DNA of 30,033 nucleotides from Microbacteriaceae bacterium (GTDB taxonomy: Bacteria > Actinomycetota > Actinomycetes > Actinomycetales > Microbacteriaceae), in assembly GCA_947447385.1 (NCBI GenBank), contig CANFKN010000003.1:1-30033 (forward strand). The letters are read 5' to 3'. The position numbers were made by a program, and so were the translations under genes. The stretch's first letter is position 1. Every line of letters begins with the position of its first letter. The notes beneath the pieces are model-generated. The model did no database searches. It saw nothing but the letters and a program-made list of their open reading frames with translations, and was not told the origin of the DNA. Shown here one piece after another: positions 22,655 to 30,033 of the stretch.

Positions 22655-25309
22655 GTGCAAACCGCTGAAATTCGTCGTCGTTGGTTAAGTTTTTTTGAGA
22701 GCAAGGGCCACACGGTAGTTGCTTCGGCTTCACTCATCAGTGAAGACCCATCGCTGCTCTTCACTGTGGCTGGCATGGTTCCGTTTATTCCGTACATGTC
22801 TGGTCTAGTTCCTGCCCCTTATGGCCGAGCTACCAGCGTTCAAAAATGTGTTCGCACCCTAGACATTGAAGAAGTTGGCAAAACCACTCGCCACGGCACT
22901 TTCTTTCAGATGAACGGAAACTTCTCATTTGGCGACTATTTCAAGCGTGAAGCAATCGAGTTTGCCTGGGAATTTCTAACCAAATCTACCGATGACGGTG
23001 GACTAGGAATCAACCCTGAACTGCTTTGGGTCACCGTCTTCAAAGACGATGAGGAGAGCATTGACATTTGGCGTGAAGTCGCCGACATTCCAATGGATCG
23101 CATTCAAAAGCGAGGAATGAAAGATAACTACTGGTCAACTGGGCAGCCAGGACCAGCGGGGCCTTGCTCAGAAATTTATTATGACCGCGGCCCAGCCTAT
23201 GGGCGCGAAGGTGGACCTGAGGCTGACGAAGATCGCTACATCGAGATCTGGAACCTAGTGTTCATGCAATATGAACGCGGTCAGGGCACAGGCAAAGACA
23301 GTTTTGAAATCTTGGGGGAGTTGCCTAAGAAGAACATCGACACCGGCATGGGTCTTGAGCGAGTAGCTTTCTTGCTGCAGGGTGTTGAAAACCTTTATGA
23401 GATTGACCAGGTTCGCCCTGTGCTAGATCTCGCCGCCAAACTTGCTGGCAAAACCTACGGAGCTAGCACCGAAGACGACGTGCGCCTGCGCGTTGTTGCA
23501 GACCACGTGCGTTCTGCGCTGATGCTGATCGGCGACGGGGTAACCCCAGCTAATGAGGGTCGCGGTTATGTGCTGCGTCGACTGCTTCGCCGCACTGTTC
23601 GTGCCATGCGTTTGCTTGGCTTTGAAGGAACCTGCTTCACCGACCTGTTCACTGCGTCAAAGAACGCGATGAAAGATGCCTACCCTGAACTTGAGACTGA
23701 CTTCAAGCGCATTTTGACGGCAGCCGTTGCAGAAGAAGAAACCTTCTTGAGAACCCTTGCCGCCGGCACTGCTGTGCTTGATGGTGAGCTTGAGGCAGTG
23801 AAGGCTGCTGGTTCAAAGCAACTAGCCGGTGACACGGCGTTCTTGCTTCACGACACCTACGGTTTTCCGATTGACTTGACACTCGAGATTGCTGAAGAAG
23901 CTGGTCTGAGCGTTGACCGTGACGGTTTCAAGACTCTAATGGCTGCGCAACGTGACCGCGCAAAGGCAGATGCCCGCGAAAAGAAACTCGGCGGAACCGA
24001 CCTTTCTGTTTACAGCGAGTTTCGCGCTAAAGGCGTCACTAACTTCACCGGATACGAGACGCTGCAAACCGACGCAAAAGTTCTTGGTCTCATTCACGAG
24101 GGCAAAACGGCTACCCGCGTGGGTTCTGGTGAAATCGTTGAAATCATCTTGGATGAAACTTCTTTCTATGCCGAGTCTGGCGGTCAAGATAGTGATGCCG
24201 GCCTAATCATCGGTGACGGCTTTGAGCTTGAAGTGGTTGACGTTCAGAAGCCTGTCAAAGGGCTAATCAGTCACAAGGTTTTGGTTCGCAAAGGCGAGAT
24301 TTCTGTCGGCGCTAAAGCCCAGACCCTCGTCGATGCCGACTGGCGTCTTGGCGCTTGCCAAGCCCACTCTGGCACCCATGTGGTGCACGCAGCTCTTCGT
24401 GAAGTGCTTGGCCCAACGGCTTTGCAATCGGGTTCATACAACAAACCAGGCTATCTGCGCCTTGACTACTCTTGGGCAACAGCTCTGAGCACCGAAACCA
24501 AGAGCGAAATCGAAGAGGTAACCAACCTCGCTATTCGCGGCGACCTAGCAGTAAGCGCCCAGTTCATGAGTGTGCCAGAAGCCAAGGAATGGGGCGCTGT
24601 AGCTCTATTCGGTGAAACCTATGACGAGAGTGTTCGAGTCATTCAAATCGGCGGGCCTTGGTCACGTGAGCTTTGCGGTGGCACCCACGTTTCACGTTCG
24701 TCACAAATTGGTTTGGTTTCGCTAATTGGCGAAGCTTCGGTCGGCTCGGGTTCGCGCCGCCTAGAGGCCCTGGTTGGCATAGAGGCTTTTCGTGCTCTCG
24801 CAACTGAGCGAGCACTGGTTAGTCGCTTGACTGAACTTGTAAAAGCTCCTAGAGAGCAGCTTGAAGACCGCCTGAGCGCAACTATCGAAGAACTTCGCAA
24901 TGCGCAGCGCAAACTCGCATCACTCTCTAGTGCTGCTCTAGCAGAGCGAATTCCCGCCATTTTTGCGGCAGCTAAAACAGTCGGTGCCGTGCAACTCGCG
25001 AGCGCCAACCTGGGTGCACTTGAATCGGTCGATGACCTGCGACAAATCGCGACCGGTTTGCGCGACCGCTTCGGTGACAAAGCCGGTGTGGCAGCGGTCT
25101 TTGGTGAAATTGCTGGCAAACCGATGGCAGTTATTGCGGCAACGAAGTCAGCACAGTCTGCAGGAGCAAAAGCCGGTGCTTTGGTAAGAGTTGTCAGCGC
25201 TGTTCTCGGCGGCGGCGGCGGCGGCAAAGATGACATCGCACAGGGTGGCGGCACCGACGTTGCAAAGATTTCAGCAGCGATCAGCGCACTGGAACAGGCG
25301 CTGGTTTAG
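22655..25309 (+). CDS. alaS: Alanyl-tRNA synthetase
   Basis: Class II synthetase charging tRNA-Ala, with a built-in proofreading site. It has 884 residues: catalytic core (about 1-440) with GRATSVQKCVRTLDIEEVGKT-type motif 2 and the motif 3 segment GMGLERVAFLLQGV, an editing domain whose zinc ligands are H571 and H575 (HSGTH) and C674 and H678 (CGGTH), the same spacing as E. coli AlaRS H564/H568/C666/H670, and a C-terminal DHHA1/C-Ala domain ending in a Gly-rich stretch (six GGC codons) and DDIAQGGGTD. All key residues are intact. The start is GTG at 22655. ruvX follows after three nucleotides. Confidence 0.98.
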   Translation: MQTAEIRRRWLSFFESKGHTVVASASLISEDPSLLFTVAGMVPFIPYMSGLVPAPYGRATSVQKCVRTLDIEEVGKTTRHGTFFQMNGNFSFGDYFKREAIEFAWEFLTKSTDDGGLGINPELLWVTVFKDDEESIDIWREVADIPMDRIQKRGMKDNYWSTGQPGPAGPCSEIYYDRGPAYGREGGPEADEDRYIEIWNLVFMQYERGQGTGKDSFEILGELPKKNIDTGMGLERVAFLLQGVENLYEIDQVRPVLDLAAKLAGKTYGASTEDDVRLRVVADHVRSALMLIGDGVTPANEGRGYVLRRLLRRTVRAMRLLGFEGTCFTDLFTASKNAMKDAYPELETDFKRILTAAVAEEETFLRTLAAGTAVLDGELEAVKAAGSKQLAGDTAFLLHDTYGFPIDLTLEIAEEAGLSVDRDGFKTLMAAQRDRAKADAREKKLGGTDLSVYSEFRAKGVTNFTGYETLQTDAKVLGLIHEGKTATRVGSGEIVEIILDETSFYAESGGQDSDAGLIIGDGFELEVVDVQKPVKGLISHKVLVRKGEISVGAKAQTLVDADWRLGACQAHSGTHVVHAALREVLGPTALQSGSYNKPGYLRLDYSWATALSTETKSEIEEVTNLAIRGDLAVSAQFMSVPEAKEWGAVALFGETYDESVRVIQIGGPWSRELCGGTHVSRSSQIGLVSLIGEASVGSGSRRLEALVGIEAFRALATERALVSRLTELVKAPREQLEDRLSATIEELRNAQRKLASLSSAALAERIPAIFAAAKTVGAVQLASANLGALESVDDLRQIATGLRDRFGDKAGVAAVFGEIAGKPMAVIAATKSAQSAGAKAGALVRVVSAVLGGGGGGKDDIAQGGGTDVAKISAAISALEQALV

Positions 25310-25312
25310 CCT

Positions 25313-25801
25313 ATGCGCTCAGGTCGTCGACTCGCTATCGATGTTGGCAAGGCTCGAGTCGGTCTAGCGATTTGCGACTTTCACGGCATTCTTGCCAGCG
25401 GTCTTGCGACCGTTGCTAGGCAACCTGATTTGAATGAAACCGCAGCCCTGATTTTTAAAACAGTTAGAGATGAAGGCATCGAGCTAAACGAGATTGTCGA
25501 AATTTATGTTGGGTTGCCCACTAACCTCAAAGGCCAAGACACCGAATCTACGCGCGACGCTCTAGCTGTGGCGTTCGCCTTGCAAAAAATTGGCACAACC
25601 GACATTCGACTCGTTGATGAACGGCTCACAACCGTGTCGGCAACGGCTGCGCTTAGAAGCTCGGGAGTGAATAGCAAAAAGGGGCGAAGTTTCATCGATC
25701 AGGTGGCTGCGACTCTAATCTTGGAACAGGCACTTGCCGTCGAAAAAACTTCTGGCGAAAAGCCAGGTCAACCCATCGCAGATTTCGAGGGTCAAATATG
25801 A
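25313..25801 (+). CDS. ruvX: Putative Holliday junction resolvase RuvX/YqgF
   Basis: RNase H-like nuclease family protein; members have been implicated in pre-16S rRNA 5'-end maturation and in resolvase activity. It has 162 residues: first acidic site in LAIDVGKARVGLAI, VGLPTNLKGQDTEST, the DERLTTVSA motif and the final Asp in SFIDQVAATLIL, all as expected. The ATG is three nt after the alaS stop, and the stop overlaps the mltG ATG by four bases (ATGA), so alaS-ruvX-mltG form one translationally coupled unit, the standard actinobacterial order. Confidence 0.94.
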   Translation: MRSGRRLAIDVGKARVGLAICDFHGILASGLATVARQPDLNETAALIFKTVRDEGIELNEIVEIYVGLPTNLKGQDTESTRDALAVAFALQKIGTTDIRLVDERLTTVSATAALRSSGVNSKKGRSFIDQVAATLILEQALAVEKTSGEKPGQPIADFEGQI

Positions 25802-26880
25802 GTCACTTGCCTCCCACCAGAGTGAGCAGAAGAGCCGCAGCAAAATTTAGACGTCGCAGGTTTTGGCTACTAGCGGTTGTCTTGGTCTTAGTTTTGGCAG
25901 CCACAGCATTTTTTAACCGCAGCGCCATTCGAAACTACTTTGATGAACTTGGTGGCAATGATTTCGCCGGGGCTGGTCACGGAAAAGTTTCGTTGGTAGT
26001 AAGTGATGGCGAGACGGGCGAATCAGTGGCCCGCGAAATGGTTGATCTAGGCGTTGTGAAAAACTTCACAAAAATTTATGGCCTAATTATTGATCGCGAA
26101 CAGGTTTTCTACCCGGGCACATATGAGCTCAGGCTCGAAATGTCTTCAGAAGCTGCGTTAGACCTCATCGCAGACCCTAATGCGCTGCTGGTGAACAAAG
26201 TGACAATCAAAGAAGGTTTGCGAATCGGGCAAGTGTTTAGTGAGCTGAGTAAAGCCACGGGCGTTGCCAAGTCTAAATTCGAGGAATACCTGAACAAGCC
26301 AGAGGCTCTTGGCCTGCCCGCCGACGAAGTGAGCATTGAGGGTTGGTTATTTCCGGCAACCTATAGCTTTGCACCCGACTTGAGTGCTCAAGAGATTCTT
26401 AGTCAGATGGCGACACGAATGACGCAAGAACTTGATAGCTTTTCAGTTTCAGCTGCCGACCGCCACAAAGTTCTGACCTTGGCCTCGATCATTCAAAAAG
26501 AAGCTCGACAAAGCGATGATTTCTATAAGGTTTCTCGCACCTTCTTGAACCGTTTGAAGATTTCTATGCCGCTGCAGTCTGATGCGACAGTCAGTTATGG
26601 TTCAGGCGGCACAACCGTTACCACTACCGACGCAGAGCGAGCCGACCCTAATGGCTACAACACCTATGTTCACGCGGGTTTACCGATTGGCCCTATCAGC
26701 GCCCCCGGCAACCGGGCCATCGATGCAGCGCTTCACCCGGCAAGCGGTTCGTGGTTGTATTTTTGCGCAGTGAACCTAGCGACGGGTGAAACTGTGTTCA
26801 GCTCTACCATCGCTGAACATGAAGCCGCTGTAGCTCGGTTCAGGGCTTGGATGGCCGAGAACCCTGGTTGGAACGGTTAG
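25798..26880 (+). CDS. mltG: Endolytic murein transglycosylase MltG
   Basis: Membrane-bound lytic transglycosylase thought to cut nascent peptidoglycan strands and so set glycan chain length. It has 360 residues: a basic cytoplasmic N-terminus, one TM helix (about 22-42, WLLAVVLVLVLAATAFF), a LysM-like extracytoplasmic region (GETGESVAREMVDLGVV), and the YceG catalytic domain with LTLASIIQKEARQ (candidate catalytic Glu E235), FLNRLKISMPLQSDATVSYG and the C-terminal YNTYVHAGLPIGPISAPG motif. Length and motifs are normal. It overlaps ruvX by four bases and ends nine nt before aroE. Confidence 0.95.
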   Translation: MSHLPPTRVSRRAAAKFRRRRFWLLAVVLVLVLAATAFFNRSAIRNYFDELGGNDFAGAGHGKVSLVVSDGETGESVAREMVDLGVVKNFTKIYGLIIDREQVFYPGTYELRLEMSSEAALDLIADPNALLVNKVTIKEGLRIGQVFSELSKATGVAKSKFEEYLNKPEALGLPADEVSIEGWLFPATYSFAPDLSAQEILSQMATRMTQELDSFSVSAADRHKVLTLASIIQKEARQSDDFYKVSRTFLNRLKISMPLQSDATVSYGSGGTTVTTTDAERADPNGYNTYVHAGLPIGPISAPGNRAIDAALHPASGSWLYFCAVNLATGETVFSSTIAEHEAAVARFRAWMAENPGWNG

Positions 26881-26889
26881 CAGACTTTT

Positions 26890-27777
26890 ATGAACACCAG
26901 AAACTACGCGGTGCTTGGTTCACCAATCGCGCACTCAAAATCGCCAATAATTCATGCTGCGGCCTATCGAGTGCTCGGGCTCGACTGGCAATATGGCAGA
27001 CATGAAGTTGCGAAAGGCGCGCTTAAGAGCTTTGTTGACTCGCTTGATGAAACGTGGATGGGCCTCAGCCTGACCATGCCTCTCAAAGAAGAGGGCCTAA
27101 GGTTTGCTGCTGAAGTTGACTACTATGCAAAGCTGACCGGCGCCGTGAACACCCTTGCTAAAGTGACAAGCGACGCTGGTCAAACAAGTTGGCTTGGTTA
27201 CAACACCGATGTTTTTGGCATTATTCAGGCCGTTAGCCAAGCCCCGGTTTTTGCTGCTAAATCTACTGATGTCGAAATCGGATCGGTGATGGTGCTTGGT
27301 TCGGGTGCCACAGCCACTTCAGCTGTGGCTGCTATCAAAGCGCTAGCGCCAAATGCCACGGTGTTGCTTTATGCGCGAAATCACAAGACTCGAGCTCAAC
27401 TTCACGCGTTCTCTGAAAGACTAGGACTTAAAACCAAAGTGACTAGCCACCTTCGCCGCAGCGCAAATCGAGTTGACCTCGTTATTTCAACACTGCCCGC
27501 ACATTCTTTGGATGAAATTGGTGCAAAACTTTATGACTCTAGAAGATTCAAGCCTGCTGGTGCGTTGCTTGATGTCGCTTATCAACCTTGGCCTAGTCAG
27601 ATTGCCAAAGCTTGGAGCCGCCACGACAAAAGCGTTATTTCTGGTTTAGAGATGCTGATTTGGCAGGCCGTTGTTCAGTTGCGAATTTTCGTCGGCGGAT
27701 CGACCGATGAGCCTTTGCCTAACGAGGTTGCCGTTGTTGAGGCTATGAGACACGGCATTGAGGTTACATCTAGCTAA
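26890..27777 (+). CDS. aroE: Shikimate dehydrogenase
   Basis: Reduces 3-dehydroshikimate to shikimate with NADPH in aromatic amino acid synthesis. It has 295 residues: shikimate-binding motifs GSPIAHSKSPIIH at the N-terminus, LTMPLK with the catalytic Lys (about residue 65) and YNTD near 112, then a dinucleotide-binding fold with VLGSGATATSAVAA. The nucleotide-specificity loop reads YARNHKTRAQ rather than the common NRT-type sequence, but the Arg pair expected for NADPH is present. The C-terminal SGLEMLIWQAVVQLRIF is typical. The start is ATG nine nt after mltG, so it probably continues the alaS-ruvX-mltG transcript. No terminator follows; an 18-bp palindrome lies between aroE and aroC. Confidence 0.93.
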   Translation: MNTRNYAVLGSPIAHSKSPIIHAAAYRVLGLDWQYGRHEVAKGALKSFVDSLDETWMGLSLTMPLKEEGLRFAAEVDYYAKLTGAVNTLAKVTSDAGQTSWLGYNTDVFGIIQAVSQAPVFAAKSTDVEIGSVMVLGSGATATSAVAAIKALAPNATVLLYARNHKTRAQLHAFSERLGLKTKVTSHLRRSANRVDLVISTLPAHSLDEIGAKLYDSRRFKPAGALLDVAYQPWPSQIAKAWSRHDKSVISGLEMLIWQAVVQLRIFVGGSTDEPLPNEVAVVEAMRHGIEVTSS

Positions 27778-27791
27778 CTGACCGCAACTCG

Positions 27792-27821
27792 AACCTGCCT
27801 CGGCAGGTTAGAATTGACCCC
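27792..27821 (+). promoter_or_regulatory. aroC promoter with perfect 18-bp palindrome
   Basis: AACCTGCC - TC - GGCAGGTT (27792-27809) is a perfect 8-bp inverted repeat with a 2-nt centre, ending on the first T of the -10 hexamer TAGAAT (27809-27814). The aroC ATG follows seven nucleotides after the hexamer, so the transcript is probably leaderless. With no T-tract and a 2-nt loop it is not a terminator; the position is that of a repressor operator. Confidence 0.6.
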
Positions 27822-29033
27822 ATGTTGCGTTGGATTACTGCCGGAGAATCACACGGCCCAGAACTCGTTGCCATTGTTGAAGGCATGCCTGCTGGCGTGC
27901 CCATTACCACCGCTGAGGTGCAAGACGCATTGGCTCGTCGCCGTCTGGGTTATGGTCGCGGCGCGCGCATGAAATTTGAACAAGATGAAGTTACTTTGAG
28001 CGGTGGCGTGCGCCACGGACTCACCCAAGGTGGACCAGTGGCCATTGTCGTTGGAAACACCGAGTGGCCAAAGTGGCAAGAAGTAATGGCCGCAGACCCG
28101 GTTTCGCCAGAAGCACTTGCCGGCGCTCGAGGCGAGGCGCTGACTCGCCCCCGCCCTGGTCACGCCGATTTCACCGGTATGCAGAAGTATGGCTTCTTAG
28201 ATGCCCGCCCAGTATTGGAGCGCGCCAGCGCCCGCGAAACCGCTGCTCGTGTGGCACTGGGTGCGGTTGCAGCAAAGTTTTTGAACGCACTTGGCATGCA
28301 GTTGATTACCCACACTGTGGGAATCGGCCCAGTAGAAGCACCACGTGACGGCATACTGCCGGTGCCGAGTGATCTTGAATATCTAGATAGCGATCCAATG
28401 CGTGCCCTTGACCCTGCGGTTTCTGCTGCCATGGTTGCTGAAGTTGACGATTGTCACAAATCAGGCGATACCCTCGGCGGAATCGTAGAGACCCTGGTCT
28501 ATGGTTGCCCTCCTGGGCTCGGCACCTATGTGCACTGGGATCGTCGCCTTGACGCCCAACTCGCCGCGGCACTAATGGGAATTCAAGCTATTAAAGGTGT
28601 CGAGGTCGGCGATGGTTTCGAGACTGCTCGTCGCCGCGGCTCGGTAGCCCACGATGAAATCGTTCGCGACGCACATGGTGTCGTGAACCGCATCACAGAC
28701 CGCGCAGGGGGCATTGAGGGCGGCATGTCGAACGGCGAGGTGTTGCGCGTGAGAGCAGCCATGAAACCAATTTCGACTGTTCCGAAGGCATTGCAAACCA
28801 TCGACGTTGCAACCGGTGAAGCTGCAAAAGCGCACCATCAGCGAAGTGACGTTTGTGCTGTTCCTGCAGCGGGCATCGTTGCCGAAGCCATGGTTGCACT
28901 CGTCGTTGCCAACTCGGTTCTTGAGAAATTCGGTGGCGATTCACTAGCCGAAACCAAACGCAACCTCGATGCCTATTTGGCCAGCATTCCCGAAGTTCTT
29001 TCATCGCACGATGGCCGCATCACAGGCGAATAG
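27822..29033 (+). CDS. aroC: Chorismate synthase
   Basis: Converts 5-enolpyruvylshikimate 3-phosphate to chorismate using reduced FMN, the last common step to aromatic amino acids, folate and menaquinone. It has 403 residues with the family's signature sequences: GESHGPELVAIVEGMPAG, RRLGYGRGARMKFEQDEVTLSGG (written in two parts by most patterns), RPGHADFTGMQKYG, RASARETAARVALGA and RSDVCAVPAAGIVAEAMVA. Length is normal for the actinobacterial enzyme. It is preceded by its own promoter-like element and followed 15 nt later by aroK. Confidence 0.98.
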   Translation: MLRWITAGESHGPELVAIVEGMPAGVPITTAEVQDALARRRLGYGRGARMKFEQDEVTLSGGVRHGLTQGGPVAIVVGNTEWPKWQEVMAADPVSPEALAGARGEALTRPRPGHADFTGMQKYGFLDARPVLERASARETAARVALGAVAAKFLNALGMQLITHTVGIGPVEAPRDGILPVPSDLEYLDSDPMRALDPAVSAAMVAEVDDCHKSGDTLGGIVETLVYGCPPGLGTYVHWDRRLDAQLAAALMGIQAIKGVEVGDGFETARRRGSVAHDEIVRDAHGVVNRITDRAGGIEGGMSNGEVLRVRAAMKPISTVPKALQTIDVATGEAAKAHHQRSDVCAVPAAGIVAEAMVALVVANSVLEKFGGDSLAETKRNLDAYLASIPEVLSSHDGRITGE

Positions 29034-29048
29034 CAAACAGCATCTAAC

Positions 29049-29573
29049 ATGAATAATTCTGAGGCTTTGCCCACAAATGCCTTGAACAAAGCAATCGTTT
29101 TGATCGGCCCGATGGGTGTCGGCAAGACCACCGTCGGCAAGAAGCTAGCCAAAGTGCTTCGCGTGCCATTCATTGACACCGACGCAATCGTCACAGCAAA
29201 GTACGGAGATATTTCGAAGATTTTCGAAGAGCAGGGCGAGGCTGTATTTCGAAGTTTCGAAGAAGATGCGGTCGCTGAAGCAATCAGCTCGCCAGCGATT
29301 GTTGCCACCGGTGGGGGAGCCGTTCTGAGTGAGCGCACTCGCGAACGATTGAAAGATAAAACGGTGGTCTATCTTTCGAGTGATGGTAGGCACATGGGGT
29401 CTCGGCTTAAGAATGGCAATCGCCCGCTTATTAAAAATGGCCTTGACGATTGGCGTCGAATTTATGACCAGCGCCGCTCGACCTACGAGGCGGTTGCGAA
29501 TTTTGAAGTTATGGTTTCTGGCCTAAGTCTTTCTGCAGCAGTGGCCAAAATCCGTGAATTATTGGGAGTCTAA
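29049..29573 (+). CDS. aroK: Shikimate kinase
   Basis: Phosphorylates shikimate at the 3-OH using ATP in the cytoplasm. It has 174 residues: a 14-residue N-terminal extension before the P-loop GPMGVGKTT (20-28), the shikimate-binding FIDTDAIV, a Walker-B-like GGGAVL, the LID region GSRLKNGNRPLI with the conserved Arg pair, and a C-terminal Arg in the adenine-binding RRSTYEAVANFEV stretch. It has a weak ribosome binding site and lies 15 nt after aroC; aroB starts two nt after its stop, so aroC-aroK-aroB form an operon. Confidence 0.95.
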   Translation: MNNSEALPTNALNKAIVLIGPMGVGKTTVGKKLAKVLRVPFIDTDAIVTAKYGDISKIFEEQGEAVFRSFEEDAVAEAISSPAIVATGGGAVLSERTRERLKDKTVVYLSSDGRHMGSRLKNGNRPLIKNGLDDWRRIYDQRRSTYEAVANFEVMVSGLSLSAAVAKIRELLGV

Positions 29574-29575
29574 AA

Positions 29576-30033
29576 ATGGATCTATTCAAACGCATCACTG
29601 TTTCAGGCGAGGCGCCCTATGACGTTTTGATTGGCCGAAACCTGCTAAGCGAAGTCGGCGCCGCGCTAACTGCCGCGACGGCTGCTGGCCCAGTCAAAAA
29701 GGTCTTGGTAATTCACCCGGTGGCTCTGAGCAAAAGCGCAGAGGTTGTCAAACATTCACTCGATGCCTTAGGTTTCGAAACTTTGCTGGCTGGCGTGCCA
29801 GATAGCGAAGATGCCAAGCGCGTTGAGGTTGCTGCCTTTTGCTGGGGCGTAATGGGCAAATCAGATTTCACCCGGAGTGACGCCGTCGTTGGTTTTGGTG
29901 GTGGCTCAACCACCGACCTAGCCGGGTTTGTAGCGGCAACCTGGTTGCGCGGCGTTAAGTTCGTGCAGGTGCCGACAACTCTTCTTGGAATGGTTGATGC
30001 AGCAATCGGTGGAAAAACCGGAATCAACACCGC
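29576..30033 (+). CDS. aroB: 3-dehydroquinate synthase, 3' end outside window
   Basis: NAD-dependent enzyme that cyclises DAHP to 3-dehydroquinate, the second step of the shikimate pathway. Only the first 152 codons are inside the window, and the frame is open to the last base. The ATG at 29576 has a clear ribosome binding site (GGGAG, seven nt upstream) and begins MDLFKRITVSGEAPYDVLIG. The NAD- and substrate-binding motifs are unmistakable: VVGFGGGSTTDLAGFVAATW followed by WLRGVKF, and VPTTLLGMVDAAIGGKTGIN at the cut end. Directly downstream of aroK (two-nt gap). Confidence 0.97.
   Translation, partial: MDLFKRITVSGEAPYDVLIGRNLLSEVGAALTAATAAGPVKKVLVIHPVALSKSAEVVKHSLDALGFETLLAGVPDSEDAKRVEVAAFCWGVMGKSDFTRSDAVVGFGGGSTTDLAGFVAATWLRGVKFVQVPTTLLGMVDAAIGGKTGINT

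Noticed and set aside
25207..25226. Run of six GGC codons in alaS as a slippage-prone repeat
   Set aside because: The Gly-rich motif is a normal feature of the AlaRS C-terminal domain, and the frame continues intact to the expected end.
24643..25254. Long minus-strand open frame (about 200 codons) opposite alaS
   Set aside because: It lies wholly opposite a clearly conserved AlaRS C-terminal region; its Ala/Ser/Arg-rich sequence reflects third-position bias of the real gene.
26485..26505. MltG with Gln in place of the first Glu of the E-x-x-x motif (IIQKEA)
   Set aside because: Actinobacterial homologues commonly have Gln here; the following conserved Glu (E235) is present, so the enzyme is probably active.
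1..30033. CRISPR arrays, insertion sequences, prophage or toxin-antitoxin islands
   Set aside because: No regularly spaced repeats, no transposase- or integrase-like proteins, and gene order is conserved housekeeping throughout.

Overview
The window is a gene-dense stretch of an actinobacterial chromosome with no sign of mobile DNA. The gene order thrS - HIT protein - pdxS - pdxT - yebC - ruvCAB - yajC - secD - secF - rel ... rarA - rpsD - DUF948 - alaS - ruvX - mltG - aroE - aroC - aroK - aroB is the conserved actinobacterial backbone. Very short intergenic gaps, frequent GTG/TTG starts and a base composition that looks moderate rather than strongly GC-rich (judged by eye) suggest a small-genome member of the Microbacteriaceae, possibly of the freshwater Rhodoluna/Aquiluna type. 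That placement is inference; no 16S rRNA gene is present.

Left part (1-4275): the 3' end of an Amt ammonium channel gene, a convergent small membrane-protein gene, and a tRNA-Gly/Cys/Val cluster with a recognisable promoter. A bidirectional terminator separates the tRNAs from a convergent malate:quinone oxidoreductase gene (mqo). A VIT/CCC1-type metal transporter gene reads away from thrS and has a possible DtxR/IdeR-like iron box in its promoter.

Central part (4276-17278), all on the plus strand: threonyl-tRNA synthetase and a HIT nucleotide hydrolase/phosphorylase; the two-subunit PLP synthase PdxS/PdxT; the YebC translation/regulatory protein; the Holliday-junction machinery RuvC, RuvA and RuvB; the Sec auxiliary membrane complex YajC-SecD-SecF ending in a strong terminator; and a bifunctional (p)ppGpp synthetase/hydrolase. 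The phosphatidylinositol/PIM gene block that in mycobacteria lies between the HIT gene and pdxS is absent from this locus.

Right part (17297-30033): a minus-strand group (a small orphan ORF, a DUF349 protein and a membrane-anchored cyclophilin) reads away from rarA. Then come rpsD with a long leader, two small membrane proteins (DUF948 and a DUF6167-like protein), alaS, ruvX, mltG and the shikimate genes aroE, aroC, aroK and aroB (aroB cut by the window end). AroB, AroE, AroK and AroC are four of the seven steps from DAHP to chorismate.

No obviously new multi-gene system is visible. The most informative extra signals are regulatory. TAGNNT -10 hexamers sit 6-8 nt before the start codon of at least six or seven genes, implying leaderless mRNAs. 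There is also a perfect 18-bp palindrome at the aroC promoter, an 11-bp direct repeat before rel, a structured rpsD leader, and a glutamate in place of the first pore histidine in the Amt channel.
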